Shown: piece by piece, positions 52,526-61,718 of the stretch
Layout: the number at the start of each line of letters is the position of its first letter
Numbering within the stretch: position 1 is the stretch's first letter
Source: Bacillus sp. EB01
GTDB lineage: Bacteria > Bacillota > Bacilli > Bacillales > Cytobacillaceae
Length of the DNA stretch: 64,000 bases
Direction: 5' to 3'
Assembly (NCBI RefSeq): GCF_000613125.1
Contig: NZ_HG964497.1
Span: forward strand, 3,541,037-3,605,036
Program-made: the position numbers and the translations under genes
Notes under the pieces: generated by a model
Told to the model about the DNA's origin: nothing
What the model saw: the letters and a program-made list of their open reading frames with translations, nothing else
Databases searched by the model: none

Positions 52526-53695
52526 TTAGTTCGCTCTGTTTGGAACGGGCTGCTTCCAAAGCATCGTGATACCTACTCCAATAAAAATTACCACAGTCGC
52601 AAAGTAGTATGGGTAGTTAATATCGATATCAAATAACATCCCTCCTAGAATCGGACCGGTAATGTTAGCCAAGCTGGTAAACATTGAGTTCATCCCGCCA
52701 ACAAACCCTTGTTCATTCCCTGCAATATTCGAAAGATAGGACGTAATTGCCGGACGGAATAAGTCGAATCCCACAAAAACAATAAAGGTTACAAGTAAAA
52801 TCGAGAAGTAAGAGTGAACAACGGTCATTAAAAAGACGAGGATACCTGATACGATAAGACTATAGCGGATCACTTTTATTTCACCCCAAATACGGGTTAA
52901 CTTATCAAATAAAATAACTTGCGCGATAGCACCAAAAATGGCGCCGCCGGTAATGACTATGGCTATATCAGCAGGTGTAAACTGAAATTTATGATCAACA
53001 TACAAACTAAAAAACGACTCAAATGCTGCCAAACCAAAGGAAGCTATGAAAATCAAGATAAAGGCAAAGAAATAGTTGGGTTCAAGAATTAGTTTGAATC
53101 CGCCTTTTCTTTTACCAGTTTGTTCAGTAGTACCTTCCGGACGTTTTGGCTCAGTTAATACTATAAGGGAAAGGACAGCAGCGAATGTGCCAAGGGCACC
53201 CGCAAAGAAGAATGGTACCCGCACTCCAATCTCAGCTAAAAAGCCTCCAATCCCCGGACCAATAATAAACCCCGTACTGATGGCTGCAGACATATAACCA
53301 AGGGCTTTTGGCCGTGTTGCCGGGGTCGTAATATCTGCTATGAAGGCTGTTACTGCCGGCATAATCAGGGCAGCACTTATTCCTCCCATTATTCGCGAAA
53401 TAAATAGCACTTCTATCTCCCGCCCTAATCCGAATAAAAATTCAGATAAGCCGAAAATAAATAAGCCGATTACGATTATGATTTTCCTACCAAACCTATC
53501 CACGGCTTTCCCTGCAATTGGAGAAACAATAAGCTGGGCAATGGCAAAGGCTGCTGTTAAATATCCTATTGTAGTACCGGTAATGCCCAACTCATTCATA
53601 AGGGTTGGCATTACCGGAATAATAAGTCCAATTCCTAAAAATGCAATAAATAAATTGAGAAGTAATAATCCCAAGGTGAATTTACTATTTTTCAT
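52526..53695 (-). CDS. MFS transporter, 12-helix drug-efflux type
   Basis: 389 residues with 12 helices. Motif A is AGKAVDRFGRKIIIVIG and motif C GFIIGPGIGGFLAEIG; FTSLANITGPILGG marks the second half. It belongs to the TetA/YfmO-like DHA1 group that extrudes drugs. ATG 53695 has GTGGAAG upstream. No regulator adjacent. Confidence 0.92.
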   Translation of the reverse strand: MKNSKFTLGLLLLNLFIAFLGIGLIIPVMPTLMNELGITGTTIGYLTAAFAIAQLIVSPIAGKAVDRFGRKIIIVIGLFIFGLSEFLFGLGREIEVLFISRIMGGISAALIMPAVTAFIADITTPATRPKALGYMSAAISTGFIIGPGIGGFLAEIGVRVPFFFAGALGTFAAVLSLIVLTEPKRPEGTTEQTGKRKGGFKLILEPNYFFAFILIFIASFGLAAFESFFSLYVDHKFQFTPADIAIVITGGAIFGAIAQVILFDKLTRIWGEIKVIRYSLIVSGILVFLMTVVHSYFSILLVTFIVFVGFDLFRPAITSYLSNIAGNEQGFVGGMNSMFTSLANITGPILGGMLFDIDINYPYYFATVVIFIGVGITMLWKQPVPNRAN

Positions 53696-53814
53696 TCTTC
53701 CACATGCTCCTTCAATCCAACTGCGTTTTACAGCAACTTTATATAGCTACTATACAGTTAAGAATGAAGCTAAACAAATGAATAAGAATTTGATTTCTAT
53801 TAAAATCAACCCAC

Positions 53815-53960
53815 TTTGCCAACACCGCAAGCTATCAACTTGCTAACAAGGAACTGATATCCAATGTCCATACTCTTATGAAAATTTGTTTTATACGGTC
53901 AGGAGCCAAGAGGTGGCCAGCTTTCTGCTTGAAAAAAGGAAAATACTGATTGCCAGAACA
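53815..53960 (+). pseudogene. Decayed 3' fragment of a glycerophosphodiesterase gene
   Basis: About 140 bases resemble the end of the gene at 51458: AAGGAACTGATATCCAATGT here against AAGGAATTAGTATCCAATGT there, then GTCAGGAGCC and TTTCTGCTTG against CTTCCTGCTTG. Frames are lost and the 5' part is missing. It marks a former tandem copy or recombination. Confidence 0.85.
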
Positions 53961-54031
53961 ACTTTAACTGCAGGAACATAATCGCCACTGTTTCATAAAA
54001 TAAACCAAAACTTTGCCAGGGGTTGTGGACC

Positions 54032-54421
54032 ATGATGAACCAGCTACCAGCTAACAATGAGAAAAGTGCAGAGATCCTGCGGCTTGAAAAAGAAGTGGCC
54101 CTGGGGTTATGGGTTCAGGTAGTCGGCCACATTATTGAAATAAAAGGCTTAACCGGGCTCCTTCAATTGGAGAAAGATGAGAGTCTGACAGGTGAACAAC
54201 AAATACTGACTGGTGTCTGGATTAAAACAATCGGACACATACTGGAGGCTATTTCAGTTACGAGGCAAATATATGAAACAGACATTTTGAAACTGATACA
54301 GGAACAAAAAGTTGCGATTACCGGAGACATTCTCACGGCAATTGGATCAGTAGTTGAAGCAGATGGGGGAATTCAGGTGCTTAATGAAGAAAACACAGAA
54401 GTTGCCCGGATTATTCCTTAG
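54032..54421 (+). CDS. DUF6944-like repetitive protein
   Basis: About 129 residues built from three similar blocks: LGLWVQVVGHIIEIKGLTGL, TGVWIKTIGHILEAISVTRQ and TGDILTAIGSVVEADGGIQV. Each has G-W/D-I..IG.I.EA, a pattern of the DUF6944 family of unknown function. ATG 54032 follows AGGGG by 9 bases. Single gene, no clear terminator. Confidence 0.75.
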   Translation: MMNQLPANNEKSAEILRLEKEVALGLWVQVVGHIIEIKGLTGLLQLEKDESLTGEQQILTGVWIKTIGHILEAISVTRQIYETDILKLIQEQKVAITGDILTAIGSVVEADGGIQVLNEENTEVARIIP

Positions 54422-54565
54422 TCACCATTAAGAAGAGCTCGTTGAATTGAAGCGACAAGTTTTTTACCTTTTTTACAATAAATTCCACTACTTTGTAGGA
54501 TAACCTACCCTTTAAAAAGAACAATACAACGTAGTAGGTCATGCAAAATTTAAGGGGGTATGGGA

Positions 54566-55288
54566 ATGTGGCCTTTTAAGAAAAGACAAAAGGTGTCGGG
54601 GTCTGGGGCACCGGCATATAAGTACGAATCGAAGGAAACGAAATTCGAAGGGGTAAAGGATTATGATTTCGAGGCTAAGGAAAAATTAGAACAGCATATT
54701 GAGACATACATAGGAAAAATCAATGGCGTTTTTCATGAGATTGTTTCAAATCTAGTCCATCTTGATGGCTATCATGTTGCACCGACCCCTGAAAAGCCAT
54801 TTCACACACTGGTGACTCACCGAATGAGTGACTTGGCAATGAATGTTCCTCCAGGTGCTGAGGACTGGAGGTAGGCTGAATTGGTCTGCTTTTTGCCGAA
54901 GGAATATGATATATCGGATGATAGCTTCAAGGATGACCGCAATTATTGGCCGATTGGGAACATGAAGTTTTTAGCAAGATTTCCCCATGAGTACAATACA
55001 TGGCTTGCCTATGGCCATACCCTTCAGAACGGCAACCCGATCCAGCCGTTCATTAGCGGGACACAGTTGTGTGCGTCTCTCTTGATTCCGCCGACCATTG
55101 TTGATGGCAAGTTTTTTTCATTAAAAGTTAGAGGTGACAAGAACATCTTCATCTACAATGTCATGCCGATTTACAAGGAAGAGATGGACTACAAGATGGA
55201 ACATGGCATCGATAATCTATGCGAGCGATTCGACTTGTTTGGGGTGAATGATATTTATAATTTAAACAGGGTGAATACGTGTAAATAG
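54566..55288 (+). pseudogene. Suppressor-of-fused domain protein, split by one amber codon
   Basis: The two halves are in the same frame: MWPFKKRQKVSGSG to NVPPGAEDWR, then TAG at 54872-54874, then AELVCFLPKEYDISDDSFKD, RNYWPIGNMKFLARFPHEYN and the rest. Intact relatives read EDYRYAEL at this place, so the stop replaces Tyr. The family is cytoplasmic, related to animal Suppressor of fused, and found in stress or toxin-immunity contexts in bacteria. RBS AAGGGGGT precedes ATG 54566. A restart at TTG 54881 lacks a ribosome site. Either a pseudogene, a sequencing error, or a suppressed stop. Confidence 0.9.
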
Positions 55289-55307
55289 CATGACGGAGTG
55301 AAGACAA

Positions 55308-55345
55308 ACGGGCCTGGAACTTTTAAATGGTGCCAGGCCTGTTTG
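55308..55345 (+). terminator. Terminator after the Suppressor-of-fused gene
   Basis: AACGGGCCTGG/CCAGGCCTGTTT stem followed by a T-rich tail. Confidence 0.8.
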
Positions 55346-55365
55346 GTTTTTCGGATGAAAACGTG

Positions 55366-55920
55366 CTATCTAATCCACTTAGTCACGTTCTGAAACGGGT
55401 TCCTCTTCCCCTCAGGAAGAGTCCGTTTCGGATAGCCAATATAAAGAAATCCGAGGACCTCACCTTTCTCTGACAGACCAAAAAATTCTTTCATTAACAG
55501 GTCATACGTTGGTGCACCTGTCCGCCAGTACCCCGCCAAGCCCAGGCTATGTGCGGCAAGAAGCATATTTTGAATACAGGCATAAACCGCTCCGTATTCT
55601 TCGAGTTGAATTACTCTCGGATCCGTTGCCGGTTCAACTGCCACTGCGATAACGACTGGGGCCCGATAAGTCTTTTTTAATTCCTTATCGAGTTTGGCTG
55701 GATCAGTCTCCCCGTTCTTTTCTACAATTTTCACAAAGACTTCTGCCAGCTGTTTTCTCCCATCTTCCACCAGGACAAAGAAGCGCCAAGGCTCTGTCCT
55801 GAAATGGCTTGGAGCCCAAGTTCCGGCTTCAAGGATTTTTTCAATAACTGATTCCGGTACCGGCTCATCCTTCACAAGCCCGAAACTTCTCCTTGTTTTA
55901 ATTGCTTCCAGAACATCCAT
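55366..55920 (-). CDS. Nitroreductase family protein
   Basis: 184 residues. DVLEAIKTRRSFGLVKDEPV binds FMN; APSHFRTEPWRFFVL, YACIQNMLLAAHSLGLAGYW and GFLYIGYPKR complete the fold. It reduces nitro compounds or quinones using NAD(P)H. Single gene. Confidence 0.93.
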   Translation of the reverse strand: MDVLEAIKTRRSFGLVKDEPVPESVIEKILEAGTWAPSHFRTEPWRFFVLVEDGRKQLAEVFVKIVEKNGETDPAKLDKELKKTYRAPVVIAVAVEPATDPRVIQLEEYGAVYACIQNMLLAAHSLGLAGYWRTGAPTYDLLMKEFFGLSEKGEVLGFLYIGYPKRTLPEGKRNPFQNVTKWIR

Positions 55921-56030
55921 CCGTTTCTCCTCCCTCTATCATAGTCGTTCGGGGTCTAATACAAGTGTATTTTTAATAGGTAAAAAATTATTCTTTCGTC
56001 ACTCTAAAAAACTATCAATATTCCCCACGA

Positions 56031-56075
56031 AAAAAGCTTGGTACTTATCAAAAGCACCAAGCCTGATTTTTTGAT
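56031..56075. terminator. Terminator of the amino-acid ABC operon
   Basis: AAAAAGCTTGGTAC pairs with GCACCAAGC; A and T runs on both sides. Confidence 0.8.
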
Positions 56076-56107
56076 TTCCCTCTTGTTCCAGCAAACAAGA
56101 ACCGTCC

Positions 56108-56830
56108 CTACAGCACTTTCCCAAGGAAGGCTTTGGTTCGTTCGTGCTGGGGGTTCCCGAAGAGGTCTTCGGGTTTTCCCTGTTCGACGATGTAGCCGCC
56201 ATCCATGAAGACGACGCGGTCGGCGACTTCGCGTGCGAAGCCCATTTCGTGGGTCACGACCACCATCGTCATTCCTTCCTTTGCAAGCTGCCGCATAACG
56301 TCGAGCACTTCTTTAACCATTTCCGGGTCGAGGGCGGAAGTCGGTTCGTCAAACAGCATGATTTTCGGCTTCATCGCAAGCGCCCTGGCGATGGCGACAC
56401 GCTGCTGCTGGCCGCCTGATAGCTGTTCAGGATAGTTGTCTGCTTTCTCAAGCACGCCAACCTTCTCAAGCAGGTCAAGTGCGAGTTTCTCCGCTTCCTT
56501 TTTTGGCGTTTTTCGGATAAGCATTGGCGCCATCGTAACGTTCTCGAGTATCGTCATATGCGGGAACAAGTTGAATTGTTGAAATACCATCCCAACCTCA
56601 GTCCGGATGTCATTGATATCCGTATCCGGGTCGTTTACTTTCATCCCTTCCACATAAATACTGCCATCGGTGATTTCCTCAAGCAAATTGATGCAGCGCA
56701 GGAAGGTACTTTTTCCAGATCCTGAAGGACCAATTACACAGACAACTTCCTTTTCATGGACATGGTAATCAATGCCCTTCAATACTTCCAATTTACCAAA
56801 ATATTTATGCAGGTTTTCCACTTTGATCAT
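56108..56830 (-). CDS. Polar amino-acid ABC transporter ATPase
   Basis: 240 residues from ATG 56830. Walker [14 protein letters not shown], signature [15 protein letters not shown], Walker [15 protein letters not shown], and [11 protein letters not shown] are those of GlnQ/HisP/TcyC ATPases. The start overlaps the permease gene by 26 bases. The ORF extends to 56902 but without a start signal. It powers uptake of glutamine, cystine, arginine or similar. Confidence 0.94.
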   Translation of the reverse strand: MIKVENLHKYFGKLEVLKGIDYHVHEKEVVCVIGPSGSGKSTFLRCINLLEEITDGSIYVEGMKVNDPDTDINDIRTEVGMVFQQFNLFPHMTILENVTMAPMLIRKTPKKEAEKLALDLLEKVGVLEKADNYPEQLSGGQQQRVAIARALAMKPKIMLFDEPTSALDPEMVKEVLDVMRQLAKEGMTMVVVTHEMGFAREVADRVVFMDGGYIVEQGKPEDLFGNPQHERTKAFLGKVL

Positions 56831-57545
56831 TCGCCAAAACCTGCCTTTCTGTTTTTTTACGAGGGTTATAGTGATTGCTTGTACGCTTCTCCACATAAGC
56901 AACCAATTTTGTAACGAGATAGGTAAGCATCAGGTAAAGTGCTGCCGCGACCAGGTATGGCTCCCAGAAGCGCTGGTATGCCCCCGCGACAATCTTGCTG
57001 GCATAGAGAATATCATTTGCTGCAATTACCGTTACCAGTGAAGAATCCTTCAGCAAGGCAATAAATTCATTGCCAAGCGGCGGAATCATCCGGCGGAACG
57101 CCTGAGGCAATATAATTTTCCGCATCGCTTGGTTATGGGTCAGCCCTAAGGAACGGGCCGCCTCCATTTGCCCTTTGTCAATCGACTGGATACCGGCGCG
57201 GATGATTTCAGCGTTATATGCGGCACAATTAAGGACAAGAGCCGTAATCCCTGATACCATATATCCGAACGATTGTCCGAAAATCGCCGGGATGACCGCG
57301 AGATGGATAATTAAAATTTGCACGAGCATTGGGGTGCCCCGGAATAGGTCGACATAAAGCTTAGACGGCCAGTAAATTAGCTTTCGTTTCGATGTCTCGC
57401 CAAGGCCGATTAGTACACCTAATACAATGCCCCCAATATAACCGCTAACTGTTAAGACAATCGTAACCCAGATACCACGTATGAAAAAGTCACGGTAGTT
57501 CCAGATCATGTCCCAGCGAAAATCAAGGATGTCCAACTGAAACAC
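56805..57545 (-). CDS. Polar amino-acid ABC transporter permease
   Basis: 246 residues with five helices. [20 protein letters not shown] is the EAA loop that contacts the ATPase; [13 protein letters not shown] lies in the HAAAP/HisM signature. GTG 57545 follows GGCGGGAG closely. One permease gene means the active form is a homodimer. Confidence 0.93.
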   Translation of the reverse strand: MFQLDILDFRWDMIWNYRDFFIRGIWVTIVLTVSGYIGGIVLGVLIGLGETSKRKLIYWPSKLYVDLFRGTPMLVQILIIHLAVIPAIFGQSFGYMVSGITALVLNCAAYNAEIIRAGIQSIDKGQMEAARSLGLTHNQAMRKIILPQAFRRMIPPLGNEFIALLKDSSLVTVIAANDILYASKIVAGAYQRFWEPYLVAAALYLMLTYLVTKLVAYVEKRTSNHYNPRKKTERQVLANDQSGKPA

Positions 57546-57553
57546 GCTCCCGC

Positions 57554-58330
57554 CTATTCAAGTTTTTGTCCAGTAATTTCTTCTAGCTTTCCGTTTTCCT
57601 TGATTTTCTTAAGGCCTTCATTTAAAAGATCCAATACTTCCTTGTTGCCTTTCTTAACCATGATGCCGTAGAATTCTTTTTCGAAACTAGGATCTTCAAT
57701 AACCTTCAGTTTCGCATTTTTATTGTTTTTCAAATATTCATAGACAACCGCGTTGTCACCGATAGCGGCTTCCGTTGAACCGTTAATGACCTCCTGCATT
57801 GCTGCCGGCTGGCTTTCATAGGCAAGAATGTCCGGGTTGCTTCTACCGAGTGCCTTCTGTGCGGCTTTGTGTCCTGTTGTATTGATTTGTACGGAAACCT
57901 TCTTACCTTTAAGGTCTGCGACTGATTGAACGGCAGAATCCTCTTTAACAACAATGACAAGGTTAGCCTGATAGTATGGCTCCGTAAAATCATACGTTTC
58001 TTTCCGTTCGTCTGTAATCGTAATACCTGAAACACCAAAGTCGAGCTCACCATTGGTGATTTGCTGGAATAGCGGCTCCCAGCCAACATTGTTCAATTCG
58101 TACTCAAAACCCGCCTCTTCGGCAATAGCCTTAAGCACGTCCACATCGATTCCAACGATTTCCCCTTTGTCATTCATCGATTCAAATGGTGCGAAAGCGG
58201 CTTCTGTTCCACCAGCCAGCTTCTTTTTACCGCCAGACCCGGATGTAGCTGACTCCTTGGTCCCACATGCAGCCAAAATCAGTGATATTGCCAGCAAGAT
58301 GGTTAACAGTATACCTTTCTTTTTGGACAT
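57554..58330 (-). CDS. Polar amino-acid ABC transporter binding lipoprotein
   Basis: 258 residues, lipobox LAAC (Cys22). LAGGTEAAFAPFESMNDKGE, VDVLKAIAEEAGFE and FGVSGITITDERKETYDFTE are typical of SBP_bac_3 proteins for amino acids. First gene of the operon; 8 bases before the permease start. Confidence 0.95.
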   Translation of the reverse strand: MSKKKGILLTILLAISLILAACGTKESATSGSGGKKKLAGGTEAAFAPFESMNDKGEIVGIDVDVLKAIAEEAGFEYELNNVGWEPLFQQITNGELDFGVSGITITDERKETYDFTEPYYQANLVIVVKEDSAVQSVADLKGKKVSVQINTTGHKAAQKALGRSNPDILAYESQPAAMQEVINGSTEAAIGDNAVVYEYLKNNKNAKLKVIEDPSFEKEFYGIMVKKGNKEVLDLLNEGLKKIKENGKLEEITGQKLE

Positions 58331-58387
58331 GAAAATCCCCCTCGTTTTCGTATTGTTTAAGTTTATGAGTCTTTTATGCTAGTTAGA

Positions 58388-58416
58388 ATTATACAAATTT
58401 CAGAATATTATTTCAA
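58388..58416 (-). promoter_or_regulatory. Sigma-A promoter of the amino-acid ABC operon with CodY-like box
   Basis: On the minus strand TTGAAA, 17 bases, TATAAT, an almost ideal promoter. Within the spacer AATATTCTGAAATTT (58395-58409) matches the CodY box AATTTTCWGAAAATT at 13 of 15 positions. CodY bound here would block RNA polymerase when branched amino acids and GTP are high. Confidence 0.8.
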
Positions 58417-58704
58417 TGTATAGTATTCGCAATTATTAAATTATTTTAAAAATATTTTGGTATTGAAGCAACCCCCTGGTTGTTAGTTGATTTCTTTTGA
58501 TTTTTTCCGTAAACTATCATTCTGTCCGAATGTATAGAATAAACCTAAATTTGGGGACAACATAGTTGTCTTTGTTTGGAATAGAGTTGGTTGATTCCTT
58601 TATTAGCTCTGTTAGTATTCATTGTTGATTTTTTGTTGAGATATGAGAATTATTAGGAGGAGAATTTCCGCCTATTGTACGCACGGGTACCTGAAGAAGC
58701 GAAA

Positions 58705-58840
58705 ATAAGCGGATAAATTCCCCTTAACTTCTCAAAATAAGTCAAAATTCATAGATTCCGGGATGATAAGCGGAAAAACTCCCCTTATTATAAGTGGAAT
58801 ATGGGTATTTCCCGACTTAATCGGAATTTCTCCCCTTATT
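58705..58840. repeat. Three degenerate ATAAGCGG...CCCCTTA units
   Basis: CGG at 58710, 58771 and 58822 is followed in each unit by an AT stretch and TCCCCTTA (58720s, 58780s, 58830s), so the intervals are 61 and 51 bases. The ends ATAAG and CTTAT make each unit an inverted repeat. The upstream gap of the phospho/uptake genes has no gene here. Confidence 0.7.
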
Positions 58841-58892
58841 TTTAATCAACATTAAGCTATAACTGAGCCTAAAAATAATGGAGGTAAAGATC

Positions 58893-59342
58893 TTGATACT
58901 TGATAAACTGTCTAATGCGAAAATGTATGATCATTTACATCCCGGATTAAAAAAAGGACTTCATTTTCTGCTTGAAAATGATTTAACATCCCTTGAAGTT
59001 GGTACATATCCGATTGAAGAAAACAAAGTGTTTGTGATGATCCAAGAATATGAGACCCAATTACCAGATGTATGCCGATTTGAAGCACATTATCGTTACG
59101 CGGATATTCAATATGTCATTCGGGGACAGGAAAAAATGGAGTACACTCACATTGGTGAAACCAAGGTGATTGAAGCTGACAAAGAGAAAGATTTAATGTT
59201 CCTGGAAGCAGAAGGAGAAACTTTCCTGATCAAAGAAGGCTATTTTGCATTTTTCACACCAGAAGATGCACACAGGCCAGGCATGTGCGCGGTCCAGCCG
59301 GAGCCAATTAGAAAAGCAGTTGTGAAGGTATTGTGGGAATAG
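58893..59342 (+). CDS. YhcH/YjgK/YiaL family protein
   Basis: About 149 residues. TTG 58893 follows GGAGG by 8 bases; the ORF start ATG 58878 is part of that site. Conserved DUF386 features: FEAHYRYADIQYVIRGQEKM, EGYFAFFTPEDAHRPGMC and AVVKVLWE, a cupin-like fold with metal ligands His, Glu and His. Related proteins act in sialic acid or biofilm metabolism. Single gene. Confidence 0.92.
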   Translation: MILDKLSNAKMYDHLHPGLKKGLHFLLENDLTSLEVGTYPIEENKVFVMIQEYETQLPDVCRFEAHYRYADIQYVIRGQEKMEYTHIGETKVIEADKEKDLMFLEAEGETFLIKEGYFAFFTPEDAHRPGMCAVQPEPIRKAVVKVLWE

Positions 59343-59394
59343 TCGAACAGGGCCTGTCACTCCTCGCTTTTTCTTGTTTCACAACCAACAGTCG

Positions 59395-59430
59395 ATAAAA
59401 AAGACAGGAGGTTTTTCCTGTCTTTTTTCA
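59395..59430. terminator. Bidirectional terminator
   Basis: AAAAAAGACAGGA/TCCTGTCTTTTTT, perfect stem. Confidence 0.9.
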
Positions 59431-59488
59431 ATTTCCTTTTTAAACACCCTGGTTGTGTTTGACTGTCTTTTTTTCGTAAGAATTCTGC

Positions 59489-59911
59489 CTACTGCTCTGG
59501 ATACGTTTCTTTTAAAAACTTTACAGATTCAGTAATTAGTTCTTTTAACACATCCGTGTTTATATCAGCGACTTTGTTGATGTACACGCAGGCCTTCCCG
59601 GATGTATGTTTACCGAATTTTCCAAGCAGTTCATCACGCTTCGTTTCACCAGGCGCGAAATAGAGGCTGATTTTTGCTTTACGCGGCGAGAAGCCGACGA
59701 GTGGTGCATCGCCTTCATGACCAGTTGCGTATTTATAATGATACCTCCCATAGCCAATAATGCTCGGCCCCCACATTTTCGCCTCATGCCCAGTCGTTTC
59801 TGTGAAAATGTCAAGAAGCCTGTAGGCATCCTCACGCTTTTTCAGGCTGTCTACAGATTCAATAAATTCAATGACACTGCTGTCCGTTTCTTTCGTTTTA
59901 AGCTCGTACAT
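59489..59911 (-). CDS. DUF1801 protein
   Basis: 140 residues. EMKxWGPSIIGYGRYHYKYATG, VGFSPRKAKISLYFAP and KHTSGKACVYINKVADINTD are standard for this YdhG-like fold of unknown function. Single gene. Confidence 0.9.
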   Translation of the reverse strand: MYELKTKETDSSVIEFIESVDSLKKREDAYRLLDIFTETTGHEAKMWGPSIIGYGRYHYKYATGHEGDAPLVGFSPRKAKISLYFAPGETKRDELLGKFGKHTSGKACVYINKVADINTDVLKELITESVKFLKETYPEQ

Positions 59912-60159
59912 GTGTCCAACCTCCTTTTATTCTTCTCTTTTCAGATGTATATAGGGATCTATTCCTTCGAAGTAGTTTGATAATACATTTCTTCGACTAT
60001 TTTAATTATCGATATCGGTCTTTCCTACTGGATGACCTCCCATTTTTAATTTGAACTGGATAATATGGAACACGATTTTTACTCAACTAACCAATGAATG
60101 AAGTATTCAAATAGAAAATGGACACTCTAAACTTAAAACATGTTAAAGGAGAAAACAAA

Positions 60160-60627
60160 TTGAAAAAGAAATATGAACTGCACCTTCCTTAAAACACTGA
60201 TTGTGTTGGGGATAGCTTCTTTTTTCAACATTTTAAGGAAACCGCCAATAAAAGATTGGCTGATTGTATTCTTCCTAAAAGGATATATTTCCTCATTCCT
60301 GGACGTAATTGTCGTAAAGAAAGGCTATGTGAGCTATTTAAGGCCTTTAACATAAGCGCTGTTTTCGGCTACCTTCTCTATCCTGTTATTTGCGTGTATT
60401 TTATCAAGGCAACCAAACAGTCGAATATTTTAGTTGTTCTCTTTAAAAATGTACTGTTCACAACCCCAATGGTCCTAGCGGAAACATGGCTCGAAAAACA
60501 CACAAATCTGATCAAATACAAAAAGGGCTGGAACTGGCGGCATTCATACGCATCCATATTCGGCACTTTCCTAGCCGTACGGACAATTGCCTACATCATA
60601 AACACGATTGCTCGCAAAAAGATTTAG
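60160..60627 (+). pseudogene. CBO0543 family membrane protein, frameshifted twice
   Basis: TTG 60160 has an AAAGGAG site and starts MKKKYELHLP, then stops; a neighbouring frame reads FLKTLIVLGIASFFNILRKP, then KDWLIVFFLKGYISSFLDVI and VVKKGYVSYLRPLT, and a third continues FNISAVFGYLLYPVICVYFI, then AETWLEKHTNLIKYKKGWNW. Put together they give the whole CBO0543 protein. At least two frame changes are needed (near 60185 and 60345). Confidence 0.85.
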
Positions 60628-60652
60628 GGGTCTGACCCCTACCCCAAGGGGT
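60626..60652. repeat. Palindromic AGGGGTCTGACCCCT repeat
   Basis: AGGGG-TCTGA-CCCCT at 60626-60640 is followed directly by ACCCC-AA-GGGGT. Units of this look are common between genes in Bacillaceae. Confidence 0.65.
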
Positions 60653-60655
60653 ATC

Positions 60656-61159
60656 TTATTCATGAAGCCATGTTTCTGCTTTTTGTTTGATTTTGTCTTG
60701 GAGGTTTGCGGAATGCATGACGTCATTGCTGGCGAGCCTTACGTAGGCGGGTGGAAAGAGTTTTTTCAAGGATGAGTAGTAATAGCTCCCGTCCTCTGGT
60801 TCTTTGTAATCCGTTACACTATACTTGTTTCCCTGTTTTTTCAGCTTGATTAATGCGGGCAGGGAATGGCCAGCCTGTCCTTCGCTGCCTGTCGCTTTGT
60901 TAAAGCCTTCGTACAGCGACCACATATAGACATGTGTGATTCCGGCAACTTCCCTTGTACCATATATTTTATGGACCTCAAATTGTTTTTCGGTATCCAA
61001 ATAGACAGAAGCGTATTTATTTACGATATACTCCGATATCGCTTCATGCATTTCTTCCGTAACGTATGCATCGCCGTTAATAATAACCCCTTTACTACTG
61101 CCGGTAAGAATTAAAAAGGAAAAGATAATAACTAACACTTTTATGGTTATTGCTCTCAT
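60656..61159 (-). CDS. Exported protein of unknown function
   Basis: About 167 residues from ATG 61159, which follows GGAGATGG. Signal segment AITIKVLVIIFSFLILTGSS, then NGDAYVTEEMHEAISEYIVN and a mixed alpha/beta part ending DKIKQKAETWLHE. The mature protein is small, soluble and outside the cell. No family named. Confidence 0.7.
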   Translation of the reverse strand: MRAITIKVLVIIFSFLILTGSSKGVIINGDAYVTEEMHEAISEYIVNKYASVYLDTEKQFEVHKIYGTREVAGITHVYMWSLYEGFNKATGSEGQAGHSLPALIKLKKQGNKYSVTDYKEPEDGSYYYSSLKKLFPPAYVRLASNDVMHSANLQDKIKQKAETWLHE

Positions 61160-61194
61160 AATAACCCATCTCCTAAGGATTCTTTCGGGTCGGT

Positions 61195-61656
61195 TCATGT
61201 TGGTTGTTTATGTTTAATCATGACATGGCGGGGGTCGCCATTCTGGTCAGCTTCATTGCGAAGGATCTCATACCCGTTCTTCAGGTAAAATGTAACTGCC
61301 TCGTAATTCATTCCGCTAGCCTGGAGAACAAAAAATCCAGGTGCATCCAGGCCTTGTTCAAAGTGGTCAAGGAGCAACTTGCCATATCCGTTTCCGCGCA
61401 ACTCTTTGGCAACGTACATTTGCGACAAATAAGCACTGGATTCCTTGTACTGGGCAAGGTAAAAACCGGATACTCCCCCCTCTTCGAGAAGGACATACGA
61501 CCTCCACTCCGGATTGAACAAAGCTTCCTCATACCACGACAGGATAATATCGAAAAATTCTTTATCAAAAACCATATTCCTGAAATTCATTCTGTAAAGT
61601 TCTTTTTGGGCCTGGAGGATTTTCGGTAAGTATGAGATGTCCAATGGTGCAATCAT
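61195..61656 (-). CDS. GNAT family N-acetyltransferase
   Basis: 153 residues. YLSQMYVAKELRGNGYGKLL is the acetyl-CoA strand and loop; NYEAVTFYLKNGYEILR the end. ATG 61656 follows AAAGGAG. The substrate is unknown. Confidence 0.92.
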   Translation of the reverse strand: MIAPLDISYLPKILQAQKELYRMNFRNMVFDKEFFDIILSWYEEALFNPEWRSYVLLEEGGVSGFYLAQYKESSAYLSQMYVAKELRGNGYGKLLLDHFEQGLDAPGFFVLQASGMNYEAVTFYLKNGYEILRNEADQNGDPRHVMIKHKQPT

Positions 61657-61718
61657 TTTGGGGATCTCCTTTAACTATGAAGTTTCGTTGTTTGTATGAA
61701 CCTGGAGTCTGTACGTTT

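Noticed and set aside
58331-58500. T-box or riboswitch in the amino-acid ABC leader
   Set aside because: The leader from the promoter is short and shows no terminator or T-box sequence.
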